From: UBA10646 sp046296295
GTDB lineage: Bacteria; Bacteroidota; Bacteroidia; Chitinophagales; Chitinophagaceae
Direction: 5' to 3'
Length of the DNA stretch: 64,000 bases
NCBI GenBank assembly: GCA_046296295.1
Contig: JBKBLG010000001.1
Location: 62,001-126,000 of the forward strand
Below the pieces are notes generated by a model, which saw only the letters and a list, made by a program, of their open reading frames with translations, was not told the DNA's origin and searched no databases. A program made the position numbers and the translations under genes. Below, in pieces: positions 44,290 through 53,497 of the stretch (positions within the stretch are counted from its first letter, which is position 1; each line of letters opens with the position of its first letter).

Positions 44290-45366
44290 TTACACCTCGT
44301 TAGGTACTTGGGCCGGTGTATGAATACCATTGATTTCATTGAGCCGCGGACGTAAGCGAACTTTGCTTTTATTGAAAATATTTTGTCCTTTATCAATACC
44401 ACTTCGTATTTGCTTTTGGCGCTCTACCGGCATGTGTATTGTTGATTGACATGCCTTGCTACAGCAACCTTCGTAAGTAGCTGCACAATTTTCGCACTGA
44501 ATAAACAACAAATGGCAACCATCGTTTTTGCAATTTGTATGCACATCGCAAGGGGCGCCGCACTGATGACATTTCGCTAAAACATGTGGGGTGATTCGTT
44601 CGCCAAGGCGATTATCGAACACGAAATTTTTACCAATAAACTTACTTTCTAACCCAGCCTCTTTTACCTGCTTAGCATAGTTAATAATGCCACCTTCTAA
44701 ATGGTACACATTTTTAAAGCCTTTATGTAACATGTAGGCACTAGCTTTTTCACAACGAATGCCACCCGTGCAATACATAATAATGTTTCTATCTTCATTA
44801 CCCTTCATCATATCTACCGCCATGGGCAGTTGGTCGCGAAACGTATCGCTTGGTATTTCAATAGCGTTTTCAAAATGCCCCACTTCGTATTCGTAATGGT
44901 TTCGCATATCAATTACCAGAGTATTAGGGTCTTGCAGTAGGTTGTTCATGGTAACAGCATCTACGTATTTACCCTTGTTTTGCATCGAAAAATTGGGGTC
45001 GGTAATACCATCTGCTACAATTTTTTCACGCACTTTCACTTTGAGTACCCAAAAGCTCTTACCATTATCATCTACCGCAATATTGAGCCTCAAGTTATTT
45101 AAAGCCGGAATGCTGTACAAGAAAGTTTTAAAGGCTTCAAAGTTGTGCTCGGGCACACTTATTTGTGCGTTAATACCTTCAAAAGCAACGTAAATACGGC
45201 CAAACACTTGTAGTGCATGTAAGTGTTTGTACAAATCGTCTCTAAAGGCTTGTGGATTTTGAATAGCGAAATAGTTGTAGAAACTAATGGTTATTCGCTT
45301 AAAGGGCTCGGCATATAACAATGCTTTAAGTTCTGCATTGCTAATGCGGTTGTGCAATAAAGGCAT
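44290..45366 (-). CDS. trhO: tRNA uridine(34) hydroxylase, rhodanese family
   Basis: 358 residues from ATG 45366 (MPLLHNRISNAELKAL), which matches the start of E. coli TrhO/YceA. The longer frame to 45537 adds 57 residues that run through two copies of the intergenic repeat. It makes 5-hydroxyuridine at wobble U34 with oxygen. Features are FEGINAQISVP, FIDMRNHYEYEVGHF-like rhodanese strand (VIDMRNHYEYEVGHFENAIEIP), catalytic Cys in MYCTGGIRCEKA, and a zinc-like CHQCGAPCDVHTNCKNDGC tail. Downstream it converges on the sugar kinase gene. Confidence 0.95.
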   Translation of the reverse strand: MPLLHNRISNAELKALLYAEPFKRITISFYNYFAIQNPQAFRDDLYKHLHALQVFGRIYVAFEGINAQISVPEHNFEAFKTFLYSIPALNNLRLNIAVDDNGKSFWVLKVKVREKIVADGITDPNFSMQNKGKYVDAVTMNNLLQDPNTLVIDMRNHYEYEVGHFENAIEIPSDTFRDQLPMAVDMMKGNEDRNIIMYCTGGIRCEKASAYMLHKGFKNVYHLEGGIINYAKQVKEAGLESKFIGKNFVFDNRLGERITPHVLAKCHQCGAPCDVHTNCKNDGCHLLFIQCENCAATYEGCCSKACQSTIHMPVERQKQIRSGIDKGQNIFNKSKVRLRPRLNEINGIHTPAQVPNEV

Positions 45367-45692
45367 AATACATTTTTTGACATCATTTACCGTAAGGTAA
45401 TAATGTGGCGTTAATAAATAGCTCCCAATTACAGGTTGGGCAAAATGTGCAACAAAAATAAGGCTTAACACGCTAAAATAACAACAAACGGATTTGGTGC
45501 CTTGCGGCAAATAAGTAATTGCCACCACAAACAACATGTATCTATTACATCTATTAACCTTTGTAATTACAACAACTTAAGGGTGGTTTAATGTGCTTTT
45601 AAGTAATAGGTTAAATTGTTTTTAAAATGCTTGTAATTATTAGTAACCTACCGATTTAACTAAGTATTTTGTTATGTATTCTTACGAACTAT
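45367..45692. other. divergent intergenic region with inverted word pair
   Basis: About 326 bp between trhO and a small gene. It holds CATTTACCGTAAGG (45384-45397) and CCTTGCGGCAAATA (45500-45513) in inverted orientation about 100 bp apart, and AT-rich sequence to the right. It must carry promoters for both flanking genes. I see no other gene or RNA fold. Confidence 0.65.
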
Positions 45693-46085
45693 ATGCCAGA
45701 AACTTGGTCTAAATATCAACTTGCAGGGTTGCAGCAATTGGTGCAGTTAAAACCGTCGTTAGCATATGCTGTTAACGGCAAAAAAAATGCTACTCAAGAA
45801 ATTGCAACACTTCATAAAAATATAGAAAATTTTGTAGATGTATTTTGTAACTACGAACTTGCCGATAACGATTACTTTAGCATGCAGGTTAGTCAGCAAG
45901 GGTATGGTTCAGTAGCAGACTGGTTAGAACAAGCACCGCTTGAGCAAATAATCAAGTATATTTCTTACACTATATGGACTGATAAAGTGGCCCCTGGTTT
46001 TTTTATTGAAACTATTAACGATGGCTCTTTGCACCAAGCACTTGCAAGATTAGAACATATCTTACAAGGTAATTGGCAGCTATAA
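45693..46085 (+). CDS. small cytoplasmic protein, possibly DUF6508
   Basis: About 130 residues from ATG 45693. The frame extends to a TTG at 45669, but MPETWSKYQ is the more natural start. The C-terminal half, APLEQIIKYISYTIWTDKVAPGFFIETINDGSLHQALARLEHIL, resembles the DUF6508 pattern of a short helix, 'LTY.vR.ErF..G' and a final 'G.i..iL.RL'. The match is by memory and the usual 'R.ER' is changed, so I hold it loosely. No signal peptide. It lies about 100 bp before the nucleoside transporter. Confidence 0.5.
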   Translation: MPETWSKYQLAGLQQLVQLKPSLAYAVNGKKNATQEIATLHKNIENFVDVFCNYELADNDYFSMQVSQQGYGSVADWLEQAPLEQIIKYISYTIWTDKVAPGFFIETINDGSLHQALARLEHILQGNWQL

Positions 46086-46188
46086 ATTGGTTTTCTACGG
46101 AATGCTTGCAACCTTGTGAAGGCTTTGTTAAGACAACATGTATAAAAGCCTTATCTTCAACGCCTTATTTTTATTACTCACTTGCTGT

Positions 46189-47433
46189 ATGGAAAGATTT
46201 CAAGGACTATTAGGCATTGTTCTCATTCTAGGAATTGCTTTTTTAGCATCGAACAATCGTAAAAAAATTAATTACCGATTGGTAATAAGTGGTATCGGCT
46301 TGCAATTGCTTATTGCCGTTTTAGTATTAAAAGTACCTCCTGTAACACGCTTTTTTCAAGGTCTTGGGCATATTATTGAAAAAATTGAACAGTTCGCCAA
46401 ACAAGGTGCGGGCTTCGTGTATAATGGCGTAATGGTAAGCACACCCGACGGTGTTAAAAACTATGGCGAAAGTGGTTTTGTATTTGCCTTTAGTGTTACG
46501 GCCACCATTATTTTAGTGTGTGTTTTGGTAGCTATTTTTTATCATTTTGGTATCATGCAACGCATTATTGCAGTAATTGCTAAAGCAATGAACCAGGTAA
46601 TGCGTGTAAGTGGTGCAGAAGCATTAAGTAACGTGGCAAGTGCCTTTGTAGGGCAAGTAGAAGCACAAGTAATGATACGCCCCTACCTACCTACCATGAC
46701 TAAAAGCGAGTTGCTTGCAAGTATGAGTGGCAGCCTTGCTTGCATTGCAGGAGGTATTTTAATTGTATACGCTAACATGGGTGCAAAAGCTGAGTTTTTA
46801 TTAACGGCTAGTTTAATGGCAGCCCCAGGAGCATTAGTGATTTCAAAAATTGTATATCCTGAAACAGAAGAGAGTCAAACAATGGGCAAAGTAAAACTCG
46901 ATGTTAAAAGCGAGTACAGCAATGTTATTGATGCTATTAGCCATGGTGCAGCCGATGGCTTTAAAATTGCCATGAACGTAATTGCCATGCTCATTGGTTT
47001 TATTGGCTTAATTGCATTAATCAACTTCGTATTGTTAAAGTGCAGCTTGTGGGCAGGTATGAGCACACCACTTTCATTAGATTTGTTGTTCAGCAAGTTA
47101 TTCTATCCCATGGCTTGGGCTATGGGTGTACCAAGTAGCGATGTTAATTTTGCAGCTACTTTAATGGGGCAAAAACTTACCATTAACGAGTTTGTAGCTT
47201 TTAAATCGCTAACCGATGGTAGTGCACCCGCATTAACAGCAAAAGGCACTTTAATTATTACCATTGCTATTTGTGGTTTTGCCAATTTCAGTAGCGTAGG
47301 CATGCAAATTGGTGGTATTGGCGCTATTGCACCAAGCCGCCGTGCCGATTTAGCACAGCTAGGTATGAAGGCCTTACTCTGCGGCACTTTAGCCAGTTAT
47401 TTAAGTGCTACTTTGGCTGGCATTTTAGTATAA
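46189..47433 (+). CDS. concentrative nucleoside transporter (CNT family)
   Basis: About 414 residues from ATG 46189 (MERFQGLLGIVLILGIAFLASNNRKKINYR), the usual CNT start. An ATG at 46138 would add a further hydrophobic stretch. The gate region reads SNVASAFVGQVEAQVMIRPYLPTMTKSELLASMSGSLACIAGGIL, and the pair VPSSDVNFAATLMGQK and CGFANFSSVGMQIGGIGAIAP are the nucleoside-binding segments. It imports nucleosides with Na+ or H+ across the inner membrane. Alone in its unit, with a terminator downstream. Confidence 0.92.
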   Translation: MERFQGLLGIVLILGIAFLASNNRKKINYRLVISGIGLQLLIAVLVLKVPPVTRFFQGLGHIIEKIEQFAKQGAGFVYNGVMVSTPDGVKNYGESGFVFAFSVTATIILVCVLVAIFYHFGIMQRIIAVIAKAMNQVMRVSGAEALSNVASAFVGQVEAQVMIRPYLPTMTKSELLASMSGSLACIAGGILIVYANMGAKAEFLLTASLMAAPGALVISKIVYPETEESQTMGKVKLDVKSEYSNVIDAISHGAADGFKIAMNVIAMLIGFIGLIALINFVLLKCSLWAGMSTPLSLDLLFSKLFYPMAWAMGVPSSDVNFAATLMGQKLTINEFVAFKSLTDGSAPALTAKGTLIITIAICGFANFSSVGMQIGGIGAIAPSRRADLAQLGMKALLCGTLASYLSATLAGILV

Positions 47434-47436
47434 CAA

Positions 47437-47500
47437 CATTGGCCGTAAGGAAGAATATAATTTAAGCAGCTTCGGCTGCTTTTTTTGCCTTACGGCCAAT
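47437..47500. repeat. inverted pair of a variant word bracketing a terminator
   Basis: CATTGGCCGTAAGG (47437-47450) and CCTTACGGCCAATT (47488-47501) are near-perfect complements of each other, and both share the same change from the consensus (TTGGCC for TTTRCC). A terminator lies between them. The layout matches 17230-17302. Confidence 0.85.
47464..47487 (+). terminator. rho-independent terminator with UUCG loop
   Basis: AAGCAGC (47464-47470) and GCTGCTT (47475-47481) close a TTCG tetraloop, followed by a T-run to 47486. It ends the nucleoside transporter gene. Confidence 0.85.
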
Positions 47501-47590
47501 TAAATTATCGGGCTTGGTAATAATTGTAAGTGGCTTGCAGCTAATGCAATAAATTTGCAACCATCGGTAATAAAGGGTGTTATAATAGCA

Positions 47591-47604
47591 CCTTACGGTA
47601 AATG
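47591..47604 (-). repeat. iterated 14-bp word at the mqnE start
   Basis: CCTTACGGTAAATG is a perfect copy whose last three bases are an ATG in frame with mqnE (47602). The more likely start is ATG 47614, so the word probably lies in the leader. Confidence 0.85.
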
Positions 47605-47613
47605 ATAATAAGT

Positions 47614-48783
47614 ATGCAAACAGATATTTCAGCCTTAATAGCTGCTCAACAACACGAAAGATTACAAGCAATAGGAAGGAAAGTTTTGAACCACGAACGT
47701 TTAACACCTGCAGAAGGATTATTACTGTTCACAGATGCACCCTTAGCTTATGTGGGTGCACTAGCCAATTGGAAGCGAGAACAATTACATGGTAATAAAA
47801 CATACTTCAACCGCAATTTTCATATTGAACCAACCAACGTATGTGTATTCAGTTGTAAATTTTGTAGTTACAGCCGATTGTATGCACACCGCGAAGAAGG
47901 CTGGGAATTAAGTATTGACCAAATGCTTGATATCGTTAAAAAATACGATGGCAAGCCTGTTACCGAAGTGCATATTGTAGGTGGTGTTCATCCTAAGATG
48001 AATTTGAACTTTTTCGCCGATTTGCTACGCCAAATTAAAGCACACCGCCCCGACTTGCACATTAAAGGCTTCACAGCGGTTGAGCTAGATTATATGTTCC
48101 GCAAGGCCAAATTGAGTGTTGAAGAAGGCTTGCGTGTATTACATGAAGCTGGCTTAGATAGCTTACCTGGTGGTGGTGCAGAAATTTTTGATGCTGAGGT
48201 GAGAGCCAAAATTTGTAATGATAAAGTTGATGGCGAAGGTTGGTTAGCTATTCATAAAGCAGCACACCTATTAGGCATGCACAGTAACGCCACCATGTTG
48301 TACGGCCATTATGAAACATACGAACATCGTATTGATCATATGGAAAAGTTGCGCCAGTTACAAGACGAAACTAAGGGCTTTAACACGTTCATTCCATTGA
48401 AGTTTAGAAATGAGAATAACGAAATGAGCCATATAGCAGAAACATCGATAATTGAAGACATGAAAGTGTATGCTGTTGCTCGATTGTATTTAGATAACTT
48501 TCCACATATTAAAGCTTACTGGCCAATGCTTGGCAGGCATAATGCACAACTTACACTGAGTTTTGGTGTGAATGATTTAGATGGCACCATAGATGATACA
48601 ACGAAAATTTATAGTATGGCAGGTAGCGAAGAGCAATCGCCATCGTTAACAACAGCGGAGCTCGTGGGTTTAATACAACAGGTACGCAGGGAGCCTGTTG
48701 AGCGTGATACGTTGTATAACGAAATTAAAAATTATAAAGATGTTGATGTTGCTACCCTTGCGGTAAATCCTTTATACAATTAA
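47614..48783 (+). CDS. mqnE: aminofutalosine synthase (radical SAM)
   Basis: About 389 residues from ATG 47614. It is a radical SAM enzyme of the futalosine route to menaquinone. The 4Fe-4S motif CxxxCxxC is C77-C81-C84 in EPTNVCVFSCKFCSYSR. VHIVGGVHPKMNLNFF, LPGGGAEIFDAEVRAKIC and HSNATMLYGHYET are shared by MqnE and its relative MqnC. The 'NATMLYGH' and 'NTFIPLKFRNENNEM' segments make MqnE the better call, but MqnC cannot be fully excluded. No other menaquinone gene is adjacent. A repeat copy at 48756-48769 encodes LAVN near the C-terminus. Confidence 0.8.
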   Translation: MQTDISALIAAQQHERLQAIGRKVLNHERLTPAEGLLLFTDAPLAYVGALANWKREQLHGNKTYFNRNFHIEPTNVCVFSCKFCSYSRLYAHREEGWELSIDQMLDIVKKYDGKPVTEVHIVGGVHPKMNLNFFADLLRQIKAHRPDLHIKGFTAVELDYMFRKAKLSVEEGLRVLHEAGLDSLPGGGAEIFDAEVRAKICNDKVDGEGWLAIHKAAHLLGMHSNATMLYGHYETYEHRIDHMEKLRQLQDETKGFNTFIPLKFRNENNEMSHIAETSIIEDMKVYAVARLYLDNFPHIKAYWPMLGRHNAQLTLSFGVNDLDGTIDDTTKIYSMAGSEEQSPSLTTAELVGLIQQVRREPVERDTLYNEIKNYKDVDVATLAVNPLYN

Positions 48784-48820
48784 GGGCGTCATTTACACGT
48801 AAGTGTAGTTTAATTACAAA

Positions 48821-48855
48821 AAAAAGCGGTTACCTTTTAGGTATCCGCTTTTTTT
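48821..48855. terminator. bidirectional terminator between mqnE and the PAS kinase
   Basis: An AAAAAGCGGTTACC / GGTATCCGCTTTTTTT hairpin with one mismatch lies at the end of the convergent genes. Its right arm covers the last codons and stop of the PAS kinase (48837). Confidence 0.75.
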
Positions 48856-51062
48856 AGGTAGAAGGTAAATGTACTCCCAACATCTACAGTGCTTTCTACT
48901 TCTATACGGCCTCCCATACTTTCTATTTGATGCTTGGTAATAAATAAACCAATGCCTTTAGCATCGGTATTACCATGAAAGGTTTCGTGTAAGCCAAATA
49001 TGCGTTTTTCATGCTTGGCCAAATCAATACCTAAACCGTTATCGGCAACTCGAATTTGATACTCTTGTTCAAGTAGTGTTACTACAATATCGATCTTTGC
49101 TTTACGCTTCGGCGAACGATACTTAATAGCATTGGTAATTAGATTGAGAAAAATACTATCGAGGTAAGGCAGTATGCCCATAACCCAAGCGTTAGGTGGT
49201 ATGCTGGTATTAACAGTAACTTCATACTGTGTTATTAAGCCTCTTACGGCTGTAAGTGCAGTTTCTAGGGGTTGTTGTAGCTGAATCGCTACCAAGTTTT
49301 CTTTTTGTGTTGCAGTACCACGCACAATTTCTTGTAGGTTGGCAATGGTATCTATTAAGTTATTAGATGCTTTTGAGAGCAATTGAACAAATGTGTTTTG
49401 GGTAATTTCAGGAAAATCTTTACTAATAGCATCTATTAGCATACTAATATTACTTGCATGCGACCTGAGATTATGCGATACAATATGAGCAAAACTGCGT
49501 AGGCTTTCGTTTTGTTTATTGGCAATACTTAATAACAATTGTTGCCGCTCTTCTGATTTCTTACGTTCAGAAATATCTTGAAACACGCCATATAATCGGG
49601 TACAAACGCCATTTTTTAATTCGGCTTTGCCGATAGCCCTGCACCAAACATGATTACCTTTCATTGTTACCAATTCAAGTTCTACATCGTATGGAACACC
49701 ATGTAAAATAGCATCGTTGACTTTTGCCGATATTAGATTACGGCTTTCTCCCTCTTTATAGAAGTTGATGGCAGTATTTATATCAGGAATATAATCGTGT
49801 GGAACTTCGTGAATTTCTTTGGTAATGCTAGACCATATAACACGGTTGTGTTTTAAATCAACTTCCCAAGTACCAATTCTAGCAATTTTGTTGGTTTCGT
49901 TTAATATTTCCTCAATTCTAAGTTTTTCGGCATCTCGTTCTTTGATGTGAGTAATGTCGGACGATGAAATAATGAGTCCGCCAATACTATCATCTGCTTT
50001 ATACCAAGGCCGAACATCCCACATGATCCACTGAACACTTCCATCGGCTCGTACGAACTTATCTTCAGTGGAACTGATGGTTTCACCTTTTAAGCAACGT
50101 TGATGTATGGCTTTCCATTCTTCTGATATTTCTGGAAATATCTCATAGTGCGACTTACCTATGATAGGTTTATTACCAAGATGATAATCGCTGATCCACT
50201 TAACTGATGCAGCAATATATCTCATGTTATCATCGAGCATACAAATAGATGCTGCACTTTGCTTGAAGATGCCTTCAAACATTTGTTCTGTTTGCTTAAG
50301 CTTCGTAATGTCTACGTAATAGCCAATCATTTTTACCGCAAGGCCATTTTCGTCGTATTCTATTACTTTCCCTTTATCGAGTACCCAAATCCATTTTCCG
50401 GTTTTGTGCTTAAATCGTATATCAATTTCATAATAAGGGCTTTTGCCTTGAATATGATTGGTAATAGCTTTATAAGCAATGTCGTAATCATTGGGGTGTA
50501 CCCATTTTTTCAATGTAGCTAATGAAGTTTTTTTGACTTCCTCTAACGATAAGCCCAACATGGCTGCACAATGCTCGTTCATTATGAACTCGTCGGTAGT
50601 AATATCCCAACACCATAAGCCAAGTGCAGTTGCAGCTTGTAACTTTTCGAGATCAAAACAAATATGATCTACTTTTTCATCATTGAATTGATGCGTGGTA
50701 CATCGTATATCAGTAACTACAGCGACATGAATACCTTCTTGAAACACCGAGGTAATAAAGTTCTGCTGCTGTACCTCAAATTGCCATTGACTTGTAAGAT
50801 GACCTTCTTTGTGAGCAAAGCCAATGGTGAGTGATACCTCTGAACGCTTTAATAATTGTGCTATAAAAGTTTTAATAATAGTATTGGCATGTACACGATT
50901 GGTACAAGCTTTATTAATGGAGAATTGTAAAGTACTGCTTAGCCAATAATGCTTTGTATGTGGCTGATACAACACAAAGCCATAGTTGGCATTTTGCTCA
51001 ATAAACTGAAAGGCAGTTTGACTTTCAGTAACTAATTGATGATAACTATATTGGGTAAGCAT
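48837..51062 (-). CDS. multi-PAS sensor histidine kinase, cytoplasmic
   Basis: 741 residues and no membrane helix. It has an N-terminal degenerate PAS-like region, then three PAS/PAC units: about 145-265 (ALGLWCWDITTDEFIMN to GYYVDITKLK), about 275-395 (ASICMLDDNMRYIAA to ISSSDITHIKER) and about 405-515 (ARIGTWEVDLKHN to GVFQDISERKK). The kinase core has FAHIVSHNLRSHASNI (phosphoacceptor His), NLITNAIKYRSP, DNGLGIDLAKHEKRIFGL and GIGLFITKHQIE. It should sense an internal signal. No response regulator is adjacent. A repeat copy is at 50330-50343. Confidence 0.92.
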   Translation of the reverse strand: MLTQYSYHQLVTESQTAFQFIEQNANYGFVLYQPHTKHYWLSSTLQFSINKACTNRVHANTIIKTFIAQLLKRSEVSLTIGFAHKEGHLTSQWQFEVQQQNFITSVFQEGIHVAVVTDIRCTTHQFNDEKVDHICFDLEKLQAATALGLWCWDITTDEFIMNEHCAAMLGLSLEEVKKTSLATLKKWVHPNDYDIAYKAITNHIQGKSPYYEIDIRFKHKTGKWIWVLDKGKVIEYDENGLAVKMIGYYVDITKLKQTEQMFEGIFKQSAASICMLDDNMRYIAASVKWISDYHLGNKPIIGKSHYEIFPEISEEWKAIHQRCLKGETISSTEDKFVRADGSVQWIMWDVRPWYKADDSIGGLIISSSDITHIKERDAEKLRIEEILNETNKIARIGTWEVDLKHNRVIWSSITKEIHEVPHDYIPDINTAINFYKEGESRNLISAKVNDAILHGVPYDVELELVTMKGNHVWCRAIGKAELKNGVCTRLYGVFQDISERKKSEERQQLLLSIANKQNESLRSFAHIVSHNLRSHASNISMLIDAISKDFPEITQNTFVQLLSKASNNLIDTIANLQEIVRGTATQKENLVAIQLQQPLETALTAVRGLITQYEVTVNTSIPPNAWVMGILPYLDSIFLNLITNAIKYRSPKRKAKIDIVVTLLEQEYQIRVADNGLGIDLAKHEKRIFGLHETFHGNTDAKGIGLFITKHQIESMGGRIEVESTVDVGSTFTFYLKKADT

Positions 51063-51175
51063 CGCTTTAGTTTAACAGAGATATGGATTAAATGTACGAT
51101 ATAAATGTAAATACTTCTAGTTGTCACCCTACTTAAATAGTAATGAAAACTTACGCAAATACTTATTATTACAAC

Positions 51176-53497
51176 TTAAAAAGAAACGCCTAAACTTAAA
51201 TATGGTAATAAACGCTGCGCCTGATCGCTATACATGGCACTAATTTCAAGAGGCCCAAGTACAAAATTATATCCAATACCAACCGCATATCCGGTTAAAA
51301 ATACCGGTTCTTTATAGCTGTAATTAGTAGGTATAAAATTGTACATAGCAACGTTAGAACGTACCATTACATGAAAATTACTATAAGCTTGCCAACGAAT
51401 GCCAAGCTGAAAAGCACCAATGCTATTAGCTGCAACCATTCCTTCATCTAAACCGGCAAAAACAATTTGATTACGATAGGTTGATTGCAATCCTCCTACA
51501 TAAAAATCGTTCGTAAAACGCTGTTTATAATTAAAGTTGATACCAGCCTGCGATAATGAAAAAACAGTTAGCCGGTTACTAATGGGTACATATGTTTCAA
51601 ACCGCATACGAACAATTGGATAATTATTAAAACTAATTCGCAAGCTATCAAAGCCATTAATTGTACGTTCTTGCACGCTGTATTGTAATCGTGGCGTTTG
51701 ATTATGCACCCAACCTATTTCAACAAACCCCTTTGCACCATATTTCGGAAAAAAGCTACTATTGAGTGAATTGTGTTTATAAATGAGATAGGCGGTATTC
51801 ACATCATAAGTTCCATCAATATTTAAGTTCGTTGGTAAGGTTGTTTTGTAGCGAAAATGTTCGTAGCGATTACCAATACTAACGCTGTTACGAAGGCTAT
51901 TGCTAAAACCAATATTCATATCATGTGCTACATAAGCAAGCCGATAATTACCTTCATTATCAAAATTACCGTTGTAGCGGTTGTGTTTTAGTTCTTCAAG
52001 CTGTAGCGATGCGTTGAGCGTAAAGTTTTTTAGCTTACCAAAAAACTGTGTATGCTCGCCACGTACACGTACATTTTCGCCCAAGTTTAAAGTTACCATA
52101 GAACGACTGTATGGTAAAAAGAAATTACGACTCGTAACATTACCGATTAAACTAACACCTGTGAATGTGTTGTAATGAATACCAAGCTTTGTAAAAGTTA
52201 AAGGATTTTCCTCTACATCAAATACTAGTTGTACGGCTCCATTTTCTCCAGGCTCTAAGTAATAAACGATTTTACGATAGTAGCGTGTACCAAAAGCCCT
52301 ACGAACAGCCTCACTCAATGCTTCGGCTGTATAGTAGCGATGGTCTTTCAGCTGCGTACGATGTAAGAAAAAACGTTCATCAGTTTGTTGTAAGCCTTTT
52401 ACAATAATTCTTTCAACATAAGCATGGGTTACATCGGGCAAGGTGTATGTAGTTTTTTCACTTGCGTAAATGGCATTTAAACTATCGGCCATACGCTTAA
52501 ATATGGGGTACATTTTTCTTCCCGCCTCAATACCGCTATCTATGATAGCAGCAGCACTGTTAAAGCTACCCATGTTATAATCATCTAATCGTTGATGGAT
52601 GTATACATTACATAATGTACGCTGTTTTTTTGCGTCTTCATCTTCTCTGAAAAAAGCAATTTGAAGCATTACCTGAAATACATTCTGAATTTTTTCTTTC
52701 GCCAATAAGCCACCTGCTACATTACTTCCGATAACAATACTTGCACCCAATTGCTTTGCATCTTCTACCGGAAAGTTTCGAACAATACCTCCATCTACCA
52801 ATTTCTGATCTTTGTAATCAACTGCAGTAAATACCGATGGTATAGCCATGCTACTTCGCAATGCATAAACTAACAATCCGCTATCGTGTATAACTGCTTT
52901 ACCATTACTAACATCGGTTGCAACACATCTGAATTTGCGTGGCAACGAATTAAAATTTTGTATTTTATGTACAGGAAAAAATAGCTCACTTAGTTTCAAC
53001 CAAATTTCCTGACTTTCAAGTACACCGCTCGGTAATCGAAACCTATTTTTAATCCATGGTAATTCAATAGCATAGCGGTTATACTCATCTTTCTCTTCCA
53101 TAATTTGTCGGCTCAGAATAGAAGTGTTGGTCAAATGCGCTTCCCAATCCATAGCACGTACCATTTGTTCAATACTGTCGGCGGTGTAACCACTGGCGTA
53201 CAAAGCACCAATGATAGCTCCCATACTAGTACCGGTTACCACATCTACCTGCAACCCAGCACTATCAATGGCTTTCAAAATACCAATATGAGCTAAACCC
53301 TTCGCTCCACCACCGCTTAAGGTAATTCCAACTTTAGGTCGTTGTTGCGGTGCTTGTCCATTTACCGTAAGGTGAAAACACAGCAACATACAATAAGCAA
53401 TAAAATAGCACCAACTTGCACTAAAATGTGTAAGCTTGCTTATTGTTGTATTATGAGAAAGGTATTTACGAATATACATTTGCTGGCAGGTGTTCAT
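51176..53497 (-). CDS. patatin-like phospholipase fused to a POTRA/outer-membrane barrel
   Basis: Up to 773 residues. The patatin domain follows a signal peptide (CMLLCFHLTVNGQA) with GITLSGGGAKGLAHIG (oxyanion loop), GTSMG (nucleophile Ser) and VDGGIVRNFP (Asp-Gly dyad). A POTRA-like segment (VERIIVKGLQQTDERFFLHR) and a C-terminal BamA/Omp85-type beta-barrel ending in SLGVSF follow, the PlpD-type architecture. The start is uncertain: ATGs at 53497, 53479 and 53389 are in frame, and the outer two overlap the divergent hutI start. The repeat copy at 53359-53372 falls in the signal peptide as LTVN. Confidence 0.85.
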   Translation of the reverse strand: MNTCQQMYIRKYLSHNTTISKLTHFSASWCYFIAYCMLLCFHLTVNGQAPQQRPKVGITLSGGGAKGLAHIGILKAIDSAGLQVDVVTGTSMGAIIGALYASGYTADSIEQMVRAMDWEAHLTNTSILSRQIMEEKDEYNRYAIELPWIKNRFRLPSGVLESQEIWLKLSELFFPVHKIQNFNSLPRKFRCVATDVSNGKAVIHDSGLLVYALRSSMAIPSVFTAVDYKDQKLVDGGIVRNFPVEDAKQLGASIVIGSNVAGGLLAKEKIQNVFQVMLQIAFFREDEDAKKQRTLCNVYIHQRLDDYNMGSFNSAAAIIDSGIEAGRKMYPIFKRMADSLNAIYASEKTTYTLPDVTHAYVERIIVKGLQQTDERFFLHRTQLKDHRYYTAEALSEAVRRAFGTRYYRKIVYYLEPGENGAVQLVFDVEENPLTFTKLGIHYNTFTGVSLIGNVTSRNFFLPYSRSMVTLNLGENVRVRGEHTQFFGKLKNFTLNASLQLEELKHNRYNGNFDNEGNYRLAYVAHDMNIGFSNSLRNSVSIGNRYEHFRYKTTLPTNLNIDGTYDVNTAYLIYKHNSLNSSFFPKYGAKGFVEIGWVHNQTPRLQYSVQERTINGFDSLRISFNNYPIVRMRFETYVPISNRLTVFSLSQAGINFNYKQRFTNDFYVGGLQSTYRNQIVFAGLDEGMVAANSIGAFQLGIRWQAYSNFHVMVRSNVAMYNFIPTNYSYKEPVFLTGYAVGIGYNFVLGPLEISAMYSDQAQRLLPYLSLGVSF

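Larger units (their letters stand above)
7161..52472. repeat. dispersed short-form word, 7 copies
   Basis: ACTT(A/G)CGTAAATG occurs at 7161-7173, 13018-13030, 19128-19140 (reverse), 21452-21464, 28835-28847, 33165-33177 and 52460-52472. It equals the long word with the central G removed and the first C changed to A. The A version has the perfect palindrome TTACGTAA at its core. Four copies are in genes (coding TYVN or IYAS) and three are between genes. A weaker relative is ACTTACGCAAATA at 51149-51161. Confidence 0.8.

Noticed and set aside
45367..45537. N-terminal extension of trhO to 45537
   Set aside because: The E. coli homologue starts at the MPxLHNRIS position, and the extension is mostly translated repeat copies (LPQG, LTVN) and low-similarity sequence.
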